A stretch of DNA of 64,000 nt from positions 682,001 through 746,000 of the forward strand of contig CAUEEP010000901.1 in NCBI GenBank assembly GCA_958450365.1, in the 5' to 3' direction. Positions 45,901 through 55,610 of the stretch are shown in pieces. Within the stretch, counting starts at the first letter, position 1; the number at the start of each line of letters is the position of its first letter. A model generated the notes under the pieces. The model was not told the DNA's origin and did no database searches. It saw only the letters and a program-made list of their open reading frames with translations. The stretch comes from Mesorhabditis belari (lineage: Eukaryota; Nematoda; Chromadorea; Rhabditida; Rhabditidae). Position numbers and translations under genes: made by a program.

Positions 45901-48900
45901 TAAAGCTTTCTTAAAAGAATCAGAATTGAAATTTAATACTGTAATAGTACCCCACCGTAAATAACCGTAAACATACCGTAAATACTTTAATAGTACCCCA
46001 CCGCCCCTCGTACAATCGGGTAGTCGCAAAACTTTTTTTGGAATTTCATTTTTTTCAAAGCACCCGTACTTTCAAAAAATACGTCTTTGGTATCAAAAAA
46101 TAGCTGTAATTCAGGGCTATTTTTTGATATCTAAGCGCGCATTGTAGCATAAACCAGTGTCGAGAAAAACCCGTTCAAAGCTAGACTACGCAACGCTCCG
46201 CACCGTCATTTTGGGGAGTGGGGTACTATTACAGTACTTACGGTATGTTTATTTCAACTCCTGTAAGTCAATGCTTTCTTGTTTTTTTTGTTTTTTTTTC
46301 GTAAATAGATTTGAGAAAGCGCTAAACAAGCTTTAAACTGAAAAAAAATCCCATAAATTTTGAACAATTGGTAGAACAATTGGTAGAAAAAATGTCTAAT
46401 GGTACTTGAATAATGCCTTTTCTAAAAAGTGCTTTAAAAACTACTGTAATCTTGCATCTAACGTAATAGTAACGCCTCTCCCCCTGTACAGTCGCGTAGT
46501 CGAAAAAAACATTTTTGCTAAATCATTTTTTTCTAAGCGTCCATAATTTCTAAAAATACATGTTTAGTATCAAAAAATAGCCCTGAATTTCAGCTTTCAT
46601 TTGATACATAAACGAACACTGTAGCATAAACGGGTGGCAAGAAAAATACGTTTAAAGTTAAACTACGCGACGCTCCGACCGTCATTATGGGGGGGGGGGG
46701 CGCTACTATTAGAGGTATTACGGTAAGAATTGTTAGATTTTGCTTTGCTTTGACTATAGAAATAGATTAGGTGAAATACTTGTGAAACGAAGAACTTCGT
46801 AAACATTCCCGATCTGACTTCCGTTCTCGACGATTCGGCGAAAATCGCCTCACCATTGTTATGGACGAAAACTAAGAAACAAAAATTTAAGCTTAAAAAA
46901 AGAACTAAAGCATGCTACCAGTAATCGCAGCCGTATCCACCCAATATGGATAGTCCGATGCGTGCACTTGGAGTTGAACATAAAGTCCTAGAATCTCAAA
47001 GAGGTATTTCATCATTTAAATCATTTCATCACTTTTATCGCTTCAAAAACCGACCTCCATTCCTTCCCGAATTTCTCATCAAAAAATTAGTGCTACTATT
47101 CGGATGATTAAACGTAAAACAATTCCCCAAAACCACATCGTTCCAGCGAAAGAATTCTTCTCTAAAGAATGGTGATTTGTCGAATTTTGAGACTCTCAGA
47201 ACAGTCTAAACTCTCAGAACATCTCTCAGAACATTCGAATCCAGCTCACTCACTCAAAACTAATGACTTTTCTCTCATAAGCGGCATCTTCAAAGAAATC
47301 TGAGTAATCCCAGGAGAGAGCTTCTCGAATATCGGTGTCCATTGGGCCGGTGATGAATGGAATCAAATCTTGGAGTTTTGGTGGATGTTCTTGGAGATCG
47401 GCTCGGATCTGAATTATCGTATTTCTTCGAATAGAAGACCGGGTAAAGAGTATCATCGCGTAGCAGCCCTTTTGTAAAATCTCTTTTCTGCATTAAAAGC
47501 TTTCAATCAAGTGCTATAGGGCTGGAAAATGACTCAAAAATACGACATTCACTAACAGATTTTTGTGGGTACTATTACAGTATTTACGGGAAGTTTATAT
47601 TAGTACAAAACTTGACCTACCGTAAATACTGTAATAGAACGTCACGCCCAATACTTACGACGTATCGTCGCGTAGTCTAACTTTGAACCCTTCGTTCTCC
47701 GCGCTACTTTATGCTAGAGTGCGCGCTTGGGTGTCAAATGATAGCCCTTGAAATCTAGTATTTTTTTTTAGTATTAAAAGTGTAGTTGGGAAAAATCTAG
47801 GGGCTGAGAAAGAAAGAAAGAAGTAAAGTAAAGAAGAAAGAAGAAAAAGAAGACTTCTTCTAAGAAGAAGTTAGAGTATGCGAAAAAACTTTTGCGACTA
47901 CGCGACTGTACGAGGGCGGTGGGGTACTATTACAGTATTTACTCAAAAATACCACATTCACCAACAGATTTTTGAGCCATTTTCCAGCTCTATAGCACTT
48001 CATTGAAAGCTTTTATGCAGAAAAGAAATTTTAAAAAGGGCTGCTACGCAGGAGCTACGCAGGAGTACGCGATGTTACTCTTTACCCGGTCTTCTATTCG
48101 AAGAAATACGGTAGATCTGAATTAAATCTTTCAAAGATCCTCTCGCTATTCTATTGGCGGCTTTTGAATGAGAATTTTGAATTAAATGAATACTGAAGGT
48201 GCTAGATTCAATGAAATGAATAGCTCCAATTGATTCGCCGACCTCGAAAACCCCTGGGCTTAAACTTAAAGCAAAGTATCTTCTTTTTAAGCCATTTTAC
48301 AAAGCAAAAGAGAAATCTCTGTGTTCTTTGTGCGGCCACGGAATCGCTCTCCATTTAGCATACGCCAAAATGATTAAAAACTCACCTCATTAATCTGTTC
48401 CTGTGTCATATTTCCATAAAGTTGTGTGAGCATCCCGGTGAGACTTGCGGCTGAAGAGATGTTTATTTTTAAATCGATCGTATCCGTTCGGAACTTCTTC
48501 CGATAAAGTTTATTTCTCTTTGAAATCTATCGATCTATTAGGTTGATGCAAAAGTCTTTTCGTTTTTTTCGTACTTCTGTTAAAAAGTAACAAATTCACC
48601 AATTAAACTATGCTTTTCTCTAAATAAAAAGTGTTTTTTTGTTCAATTTGCATCTTTTTAAATGAATTTCGGTTCACTTTGAAGCAAATTCGAGAGTGAA
48701 AAACGCCTTTTTCGTAAAAATCTATAAAAAACTCTACGGAAAAATTGGCTGAATGAATTTCTCTGAAATTTTGGCGAAATATCAAACGTTTTTTTTCTCT
48801 ATCTTTTATCTATTGACACGAAGATAGGTTTTCTTTAGCTAAGGTGTCTAAACCGCTCAGGCTCAGGCTCAGGCTTAGGCTGAGGCTTAGCCTGAGCCTG

Positions 48901-51900
48901 AGCCTGAGCCTGAGCCTAAACCGCATCATCGAGTTAGCCCTTTTGACTACCCGACTTCATACTCTCAAGAAAATCCAGGCATTAAATATTTTTAAACCCG
49001 TTTTAATGTTATTTTGCAGAAAAATAATTGCTTTTTCTAATGAAATCAACCGTAGTTTAATTGGTGCATTTGTTGGCTTGAAACGGCAGACGAAAAGGAA
49101 CAAAAACACTTATGCATCAACCTATTATTTCCCCGGCCATAAGCTAGCCAAAACATAGACATTTCTAAGCATTTCCCCCTCAACTTTTCTGTATTTAAAC
49201 CCTTCTGTGCTTTAATAAATATTCTGCCTGAACCAAGGGACAGAGAAACATTCTAGCCCGAACAGTATCTTTAAAACTCACCCATATCACAGTATTGTCC
49301 GGTGAAATTCGCTGAGCAAGCGCATGCGAAAGTGCCGTTAGTGAAATCTGAAATGGTGATCGTTTTTAAAGGTTTTAAAGCTTTAAATAAACCTGTGCAA
49401 GTAGCGCCCGGATCTCGCACTTTGCAGAGGTTTTGCCCGTTGAAGTAAGCTCCACCATAGGAGACATTTGCACAAGCACAGGGCAGACCGACTGGAAATT
49501 TGATTGAGATTTGTAAATCTTTTTATCGAAGGGTTAAAGATTTGAGTATTGGCTTATTAGCTAGATAGCTAGATAGTCGATATTCCAAAACCTGTTTCTC
49601 CTTTTTCTTTCGTGTTTTTCTCAGCACCAATCCTTTCATTTTGACTATTTTAACTATCATTTGATGCAGAATCAAATTTTGCGTCGAATGAAAGCAAAAT
49701 GAACTCAAAATATAATACCCATGCAAAGTTATGAGGCAAACGGTTAAGTCCCGCTCATAATAGGCGAGGTTTCGGCTTTTAGCCAACAAATTTGCGTTAA
49801 TATTATATTTTGAGTTAATTTTGATATCATTCGATGCGCAATTTTATTCTACATCGAATGATATCAAAGTGAACTCAAAATATAATACCCATGCAAAGTT
49901 ATGAGACAAAAGTTAAGTCCCGTCCGTACTTGGCGGGGTTTAGGTTTTGCCTCGTGTGGGGGACCAGATAATCGAGATCACGGTAGCATGCTTTAAAGAT
50001 CTCTCAAGTTGTTGGACAAAGTTTTCTAGCATTCTTTAAGTATTGTCACTTCAAATCACTTTGATTTATCTGTAAGTTCTTTCAAAAATTTCCCTAGAAT
50101 ATAGCCCATCCGGTTGCTAATCAACCATTTGTGCATTTTCAATAAATGCACGAGACTTTCGATCACACATTTCCTCTCCCATTTTCTTGCAAGAACGTCT
50201 ACTCATTATTCATTGAGGACAAAGTCTTCGCAAACAATGTACCCACTTGCAGCAAAATTTAGCTCAAGAACAAAATGTGTTTTTTCTCAGATACTACCAG
50301 AATTGAGATCTTTAAGCTCTCTGAGATCTTTAAGCTCTCTGAGATCTTTAAGCTCTCTGAGATCTTTAGGCACTCTGAGATCTTTAAGCTCTCTGAAATC
50401 TTTAAGCTCTCTGAGATCCTTAAGCTCTCTGAGATCTTTAGAAGCTTTAGAAGTCAAAGATTAAAGATCAAAGAGCAAAGGAAGATTTAGATTTCTAGGT
50501 TTAGGCTTATTTGTAACCTAGAAAATTCAGAAGAGACTTTCGAATTTAAGGCTAATATTATTGCAGTCAAAACTCAGAGCTAATTTGAAGCTTACCGGTT
50601 AAAGCTTAGATTTCCTTTGAATATAAGCTTGCTTTGACATTGAAAAAGCTTAGTGTCGCTCTAGGGTTCGAACTTGAGATTAGCTTGACTTTTGGACTAA
50701 GCCAAAGTCAAAGAGTTGGCTTGATTGAGCTGGAAAATTGGTTTTCGTCTTGGTCTTGGTTCTGCTTACAGTATTGTCAAGCCAATGTCAAGCCAATCTC
50801 AAGCCAATCTCAAGCCAATATCAAGCCAATATCAAGCCAATGTCAAGCCAATGTCAAACCAATATCAAGTCAATGTCAAGCCAATGTCAAGCCAATGACA
50901 AGCCAATGTCAAGCCAATGTCAAGCCAATTACCTTGATTTGGTTTTGGCCTGGAAATTGGATCTCGATCTATTCCTGTTTACAGCAATTGTGCCCCGTCA
51001 CTCCACTCTCGATTACTCTTGAATTCACTGACCGCAAGCTGTCACTCCAACAGTCGCAACGACTGTCGTTGTTGTCATTGTTGCTATCGTTGTTCCAACA
51101 GTGGCCACTCCAACAGTTGTCGGGGTGACGGTGGCAATAAGCGGTGTTGTCGTCGTTGTCATCACTGTGGTTAATGGTAAAGCTGTGGTTGAGCCGGCCA
51201 ACTCTAGAATTTTTAGGGTTTTGAGATCAAAGTTGCTTCTGGAATGTTCGAAACTACTTAAAATCAACCTGTACAATTCGGGCCAGTAAAGTTCGCAGTA
51301 CAAGTGCAAAGATAACTTCCCCAAATCGGATCACACGAGCCACCATTCTGGCACGGAGCCTCGGTAGCACAAATTGAGAAGTCTAAAGCTTTAGACTACT
51401 CTATAACAAACAAGGGCAACAAACTCGTATCACATCTTGACCCAGTCCATCCCGGTAAACAGTAACAGCTTGCAGTGTATCCCGTCATTCCGCTTGGGCC
51501 CGAGTACCAGGTCACTTCAAATATGAAAGCATATGAAACATATGAATATGAATATGAAAACTAACCCGAGCACATTCCATATAGACACATCGATGCGTTG
51601 CAGTATTGATTTGGAGCAATATCTATAATGGCTCTTTAAAAACTCTATTTATTCACACGAATAACGTGGTACAAAGCCCACAAGCACAGCCCGTCCCAAG
51701 TGTCGACTGTATATGGAAAAGGAAAGTGCCAAGGATCTAGCCGGGATTGAACCCTCGAGCCGCTCGACTAAGGCCGACAAGGCTCTTAGCCAGTCGGCCT
51801 TGGTAGCGATGGCGCTTTGATGCAAAAACCTCTTAGTATACCTGCACATTGAACTCCCCAAGTCATCGGATATCCAGCTGAGGCCTGACATTGACAAGCA

Positions 51901-53713
51901 TAACTCCCTGAACCGGACGCGTTCGCGCAAATCCCCGCCACACAAGGATTTGGGGTACAATAATCTGTAAATGATTTGAATTAACCTTTTTCTGGATTTT
52001 GGAAAGTTTAGATAAATAAGTTCTGGATAAATAAGTTCTCATACTCATCTCCTACAGTGACTCGGAAACTACTGTAGCGTCAAGTCTAGATAGGAAACGA
52101 TATGTCGCCCAGGTTACGGTATTTTTGAGCGGAATTTGAATTTCCCGATGAACCCACCGGTCGCATCAAGCGCATCGCATTGTGCCCCACCCAACCCATC
52201 TGCACATCCACATCTATACGTTGAACCGTAGTTGTAGCAAACCCCACCTTGCCCCAAGACGCAGGGACTGCTCGCACAGGCGTCCAACTCTGAAACGGAT
52301 CTACTATAGCTGCCTATACGGGCATTCTCTCAGCCATATTTTGACTAAAACTTCTTTAGAAGACTTTAGAATGTATTATAATTTGCTATTTAAAATTAGA
52401 AAAACAAAAAAATAAACTTGAACGCCACTACCGGGGTCGAACCCGGATCGTATGGGCTGCAGGCCGACCCGCTCCTCGCTGCGCCACGGTGACACATATG
52501 CCATCCAAAGAAAAACCCACATAAGGCCGTGGTTTAAACGGTTTGGATGGTTTGAACGATATATCCCCAGCTCCAAAACAGTTAATTTGATGGTGCTTGT
52601 GCTCAAAAATAGAAACGCAATCCTTCTGGCAGAGCCACTTTCATTTTTAGTGCACCAAAAAGTGTGTGTTTATATGTTTTGAGAAGAGAAAGCAAATTCC
52701 ACATACGTGTATCACAAAGTGCTCCCGTCCATCCCATATAGCATGAACAAGTATTGTTAATCGATACAACGGCTCCCGTTCCATCCGTGTAAATCATCGA
52801 GGAACAACTGCCTTGGAAACATTTCGGCGCACTATCACCGTAACATTCTTTGCAATCTGAATTTGAATAAATCAACTTTAAAAGTTAAAAACTAAAGTAA
52901 CGACGGGGGAAAAGAAAGATTTCTGGAGAGGGGATTGAACCCTCGACGTTTTGACGATGCTGGCCAAATGCTCTAACCACTGAGCTATCCACTACCTTCT
53001 TTCCAGAGAAGAAAAAGGAAATACAAGAGAAAAGAGAAAAGAAGAAAGAGAATGTTAAGTCAAACACGGGGTTTTTAGATAGTTTTAGAGGTAATGACCT
53101 ATTTTTACTAACAATAATTTTCAAAAAACATTGTCTAATTGTTGTGGAAGTTTTAATGAGAAAGCTGGGCGAATACAACAAAAACTCACATTCACATTGT
53201 GTCCCAAAAAACTCCGGTCCACATTGGCACAAATAAGTGCCCCATCCCGGAGTGCATGTGCCTCCATATAGACATGGATTAGTCGTGCAAAAATCGGTCG
53301 CCAAATCCGATTTTTGCACAAAGAAAAGAAGGATCTGAATGTAAAGTTGGACAAAATTGGTGGACAAAAGTTTTCCATTCTTTAGAGTAACAACTGGCAA
53401 AATAGCAAGGCTGTAGAAGTAAGATGGCTTTGAAAAGCTATCTTACTTTGAAAAGCTATCTTACTTCAAAGCTATCTCACTTCAAAGCTATCTTACTTCA
53501 AAGCTATCTAACTCCAAAGCTATCTAACTTCAAAGCTATCTAACTCCAAAGCTATCTAACTTCAAAGCTATCTAACTTCAAAGCTATCTAACTCCAAAGC
53601 TATCTTACTTCAAAGCTATCTTACTGCAGTGCTGCTGTACTTGAAAGTGATACTAAACTTTTAAACTCACCAAAAGCTTGAAGCAATAAGAGAATCGAAA
53701 GCCAATCATTCAG
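39997..53713 (-). CDS. EGF-plus-ASC (egas-type) DEG/ENaC channel
   Basis: About 23 minus-strand exons. N-terminal hydrophobic stretch WLSILLLLQAF (53.7 kb). EGF-like exons near 53390-53190 (CTTNPCLYGGTCTPGWGTYL), 52857-52710, 52296-52150, 51963-51845, 51630-51430, 51385-51275 and 49496-49285, with a Thr-rich linker exon near 51200-51030. The channel part follows: 47410-47253 (DLIPFITGPMDTDIREAL), 47163-47060 (GNCFTFNHPNSSTN), about 46985 (YVQLQVHASDYPYW), 46878 (FVHNNGEAIFAESS), 45492 (DYHRLGKPYGEC), 45310 (GCYRSCYQDLLMNACGCMDP), 42897, 41872 (CSCPQPCLYSQFDVSWSSAP), 41670, 41540 and a last exon 40119-39997 (FLGNLGGILGVLCGISIVTF, second membrane helix). These are the hallmarks of amiloride-type sodium channels with an EGF stalk, a nematode family. 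The start codon is uncertain (see findings). The introns hold most of the mobile DNA. Confidence 0.82.
40295..40470 (+). repeat. Dispersed repeat with CAGA tail
   Basis: Plus-strand sister of 23341-23530: AAAGTCAGATTCCCCATAGC, CGCAATTACGGAGCGTCGTG, then GACAGACTGACAGACAGACG and CTTCTGTTTTATATATAGTA. It lies in the 3' part of the egas gene. Confidence 0.75.
40690..40890 (+). repeat. Dispersed repeat, copy inverted at 48195-48375
   Basis: Shared blocks are GATGGAGAGCGATTACGCGG / inverse, TTAAAAAGAAGGTA and TCGGCGAATCGATTGGAGCT. Both copies are in egas introns. Confidence 0.6.
40899..41417. mobile_element. Mariner-type MITE (egas intron)
   Basis: TIR TTGGGTTGGGGAGAATGAGT with CGGCGCC, inverted at 41390-41417. 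Flanking TA on both sides. About 519 bp, non-coding. Confidence 0.85.
42243..42696 (+). mobile_element. Internally deleted mariner keeping the N-terminal HTH
   Basis: TIR TTAGGGTGGTGCAAAAGAAA, inverted at the right end. The plus strand encodes from 42426 MVEQKFVLRAALLFNFKIGK, then AAESHRSLCASFGDGSLSLR and CQTWFQRIH, the first helix-turn-helix of mariner transposases. Everything after it, including the catalytic domain, is missing. Confidence 0.8.
43605..44890 (-). mobile_element. Complete Tc1/mariner DD37D transposon
   Basis: TIR CAGGGTGGCTGATAATTACG, inverted at 44871-44890 with one mismatch in the first 20 bases, and TA flanks on both sides. 1286 bp. It contains one intact transposase gene and lies in an intron of the egas gene, between the exons at 42.9 and 45.2 kb, in the same orientation. 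Confidence 0.92.
43717..44745 (-). CDS. Intact DD37D transposase
   Basis: 342 residues, no stop or frameshift. The N-terminal paired-like helix-turn-helix domain spans about residues 5-100 (IASRLGVALRTVQKIVKQWK, then SLNKMAKQLQISRFSVQSIV), linked by a basic GRGPKRT stretch like an AT-hook. The catalytic triad is Asp147 (LWSDEKIF), Asp240 (LQQDWAPAH) and Asp278 (PDLNPLD), a DD37D spacing as in the maT/ITmD37D group. LMVWGGIS is the usual beta-strand motif. It cuts and pastes its own element at TA. With matching TIRs the copy may be recently active. Confidence 0.93.
   Translation of the reverse strand: MTKTCASRDAIAQLATSGMKNSSIASRLGVALRTVQKIVKQWKDEGHVQSKPGRGPKRTVNTRKMRGIIKRRIERKDDRSLNKMAKQLQISRFSVQSIVKKELGLRSYRLLNGQVLTDQAKQNRKEKCKKLRAFFTVRRIDDVLWSDEKIFTLEVAKNSQNHRQLLSPALKSTRKRKVATKGLFPKSLMVWGGISASGKTPLVFIDKNVKINAKVYQKEILEKAVVPWKRSHPNLTLQQDWAPAHGAKTTIRFLETKIGSFLTKDQWPANSPDLNPLDFSVWGFMEEQLRNRKITNLNDLRRELIKIWNDLDANYLRRTVDSVKKRIEACIKADGGHFENFL
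44904..45118. repeat. Foldback MITE (TATTCTCTCTAATAGTAG ends)
   Basis: The ends are inverted copies of TATTCTCTCTAATAGTAGTG. About 215 bp, immediately beside the DD37D element. Confidence 0.75.
45935..46245. repeat. Foldback family F1, copy c
   Basis: Same ends and interior as 35085-35395, in an egas intron. Confidence 0.8.
46445..46728. repeat. Foldback family F1, copy d (divergent)
   Basis: It shares AAAAAATAGCCCTGAATTTC and the GTAGCATAAACGGGTG block. It contains a run of ten G at about 46690. Confidence 0.7.
47565..47945. repeat. Foldback family F1, copy e with purine insert
   Basis: F1 termini (GTACTATTACAGTATTTACG near 47571; GTACTATTACAGTATTTACT near 47925) with an AAGAAAGAAGTAAAG tract inserted in the middle. 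Confidence 0.65.
48538..49125. mobile_element. Mariner-type MITE, copy 2 (egas intron)
   Basis: Reverse-complement sister of 36284-36868 over its whole length, including the CAGGCTCAGGCT centre. TIR TTAGGTTGATGCAAAAGTCT. The right end is altered (CAACCTATTA). Confidence 0.85.
50297..50445 (+). repeat. Minisatellite, 16-bp unit CTCTGAGATCTTTAAG
   Basis: About nine copies, in an egas intron. Confidence 0.9.
50778..50935 (+). repeat. Minisatellite, 11-bp unit CAAGCCAATGT
   Basis: About 14 copies with variant ends (CAATCT, CAATAT). In an egas intron. Confidence 0.9.
51735..51812 (-). repeat. tRNA-like repeat head
   Basis: The minus strand reads AAGGCCGACTGGCTAAGAGC and GAGGGTTCAATCCCGGC. A similar copy is at 56884-56955 (GGCTAAGAGCCTTGTATCTT). 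Confidence 0.6.
52422..52492 (-). repeat. tRNA-like repeat head
   Basis: The minus strand shows GTCACCGTGGCGCAGCGAGG and ATCCGGGTTCGACCCCGG, both strong Pol III boxes. The arms are irregular. Confidence 0.6.
52928..52996 (-). repeat. tRNA-like repeat head
   Basis: The minus strand has GGATAGCTCAGTGGTTAGAG and GTCGAGGGTTCAATCCC. The best tRNA resemblance among the repeats, but without paired acceptor arms. Confidence 0.55.
53420..53630 (+). repeat. Minisatellite, 16-bp unit CTTCAAAGCTATCTAA
   Basis: About 12 copies with CTTACTTCAAAG and CTAACTCCAAAG variants. It fills the first intron of the egas gene. Confidence 0.9.
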
Positions 53714-54111
53714 CTTTCCTTTGAAGAATGGAGTTGTTTGTGAAAGAAATGTTTAAGAAAAGAAAAGTTCAAAAAAGAGCTTTTTTTTCCCCTTTTTCAA
53801 GCTCGATTTCCCCTAGAAACCAGCAGATTTTAGACATTTTTAGTTTAAAAATATTCTCTTTCTTAAAAATTTCTTCAACAATTCTCTATTCTCCGTTTTC
53901 GGTGATTCCTTTTCATTTCTATTTACGTCATTTAAGCCGTATCTATGACAGTCAACATGAGAATTTTTGTGCTCTTTTCTGTTTATTTCCTTCTTTTAAA
54001 GGCAATAGAACAAGAGCATTTTAAGGCCAAAAAATGAAGAATTCATTACACCGAAGAAATCGGTTTTCTTTCAAAAAATAAAAACTTTTGTGTTTACCTT
54101 GTTTTGTTAAT

Positions 54112-55200
54112 GAAAAACTCAATAAACAACAACAACAAAAAAGAGGTTTTTTATTGTTAATTTTTGCTAATTTCTAGGTAAATGGCACACGGAAAGCTGC
54201 TCGCGGATTATGAGAAAGGCTAGATTGATGCCCGTTTGAGGATTGGCGACTCAATAAGGAAAATCGCAAAAAAATTTGGGCCGATCCGACTCTGCCGTGC
54301 GAAATTATCTAAAGTCCGAGTTCATTTCTGCACCAAAGAAGAAGCCAGGACCAAAACCAAAGCTTACACCGCGAGCTAGACGCCAAATTGTGAAAAACAT
54401 CCACGGAAAAACGATCAATGAAGTGAAAACGGAACGGAAAATGGACGCTTCAAAGTCGACAATCTGGCGAGTCATCAAGGAAAACCCACAAATCGATCGA
54501 CAATTATTGAACATGCAACCGGTCGTGAAGCTTTTGCACAAGAAAACCCGATTGGCGTTCGCCGAGGCTCATATGAAGCAGGATTGGTCTATGGTTGGAA
54601 AAGGCTTATATGGACCAGGGTTGGCTTAACCATCGACATCTCGATCGGCAATTGTTGAATAAGCGGTTGCTTTTGTTCAAGAAAAACTGATTGAAGATCG
54701 CCAAGGCTTATATGGACCAGGGTTGGCTTAACCATCGACATATCGATCGACAATTATTGAACATGCAACCGGTCGTGAAGCTTTTGCACAAGAAAACCCG
54801 ATTGGCGTTCGCCGAGGCTCATATGAAGCAGGATTGGTCTATGGTTGGAAAGGCGCTTATGTTTTATTATTTTTTTTTTTTGCGTTTAGGTGATCTTTTC
54901 CGATGAGAAGAAATGGAATTGGGATGGTCCCGATGGCGTTGACTACTATTGGAGGGATCTTCGACGATCTACGACGTGATCCAATGGTGTTTGGAACTCG
55001 AAACTTTGGCGGTGGTTCTGTGATGGTTTGGGCCGCCTTTTGTGCTGATGGAACGGTCGCTCTGAAGATGGTTTCGAATCGGATGACTAGATAGATATCT
55101 TGAACAATTGCTTGTTGCCTTTTTTGTTGACGTTGACTACTATTGGAGGGATGTGTTGTTATTGAAAAACTCAATAAACAACAACAACCAAAAAAAAGAG
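54112..55200 (+). pseudogene. Tc3-like transposase pseudogene between direct repeats
   Basis: Flanked by direct repeats containing GAAAAACTCAATAAACAACA (54112 and 55164). Inside, the transposase reads LLADYEKG-stop, GRSDSAVRNYLKSEF (HTH), PGPKPKLTPRARRQIVKNI and ASKSTIWRVIKENPQIDRQL. The downstream catalytic part starts FSDEKKWNWDGPDG and continues PMVFGTRNFGGGSVMVWAAF. A segment of about 150 bp (HIDRQLLNMQPVVKLLHKKT to the MKQDWSMVG end) is repeated. Several frameshifts. Tc3-type (the MVF..RNFGGG motif), dead. Confidence 0.75.
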
Positions 55201-55610
55201 GCAGCCATCAGTTCAACTCAACTCAAATAACAACTTACAATGGTTTTCGAAAAAAGTGTCAACTTTTTGTAAGATTACCGTAAGCTGTCGTAAGCTGTCT
55301 TTTTGATCGAAACTATCTACTTTTTTTTGCGCATTTTGACAAAATCAAATGAAATATAGATAAATTGAATCAAACTAATGATGAGATGACAATTCAGAGA
55401 CGAAATTTGAGACCAAAAAAAGAAACAGCAAGCAATCCTATTTTCTTATTGCAAATAATTATGCTAATACCTATTTTCCTTATTTTCCATTTCATTCCAT
55501 CTTCTTTTTGTGATTGTTTTTTAAAGCTGGCGTGGTAAATAATTGTATCAAAAGTCGTTTTACTGAATAAAACGAGTTGAACTTGTTTCAAAACATTGCC
55601 AAGCCACTGC

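Noticed and set aside
53121..53378. Alternative minus-strand frame over the first EGF exon
   Set aside because: The other frame has the six-Cys EGF pattern and joins the upstream exon in phase.
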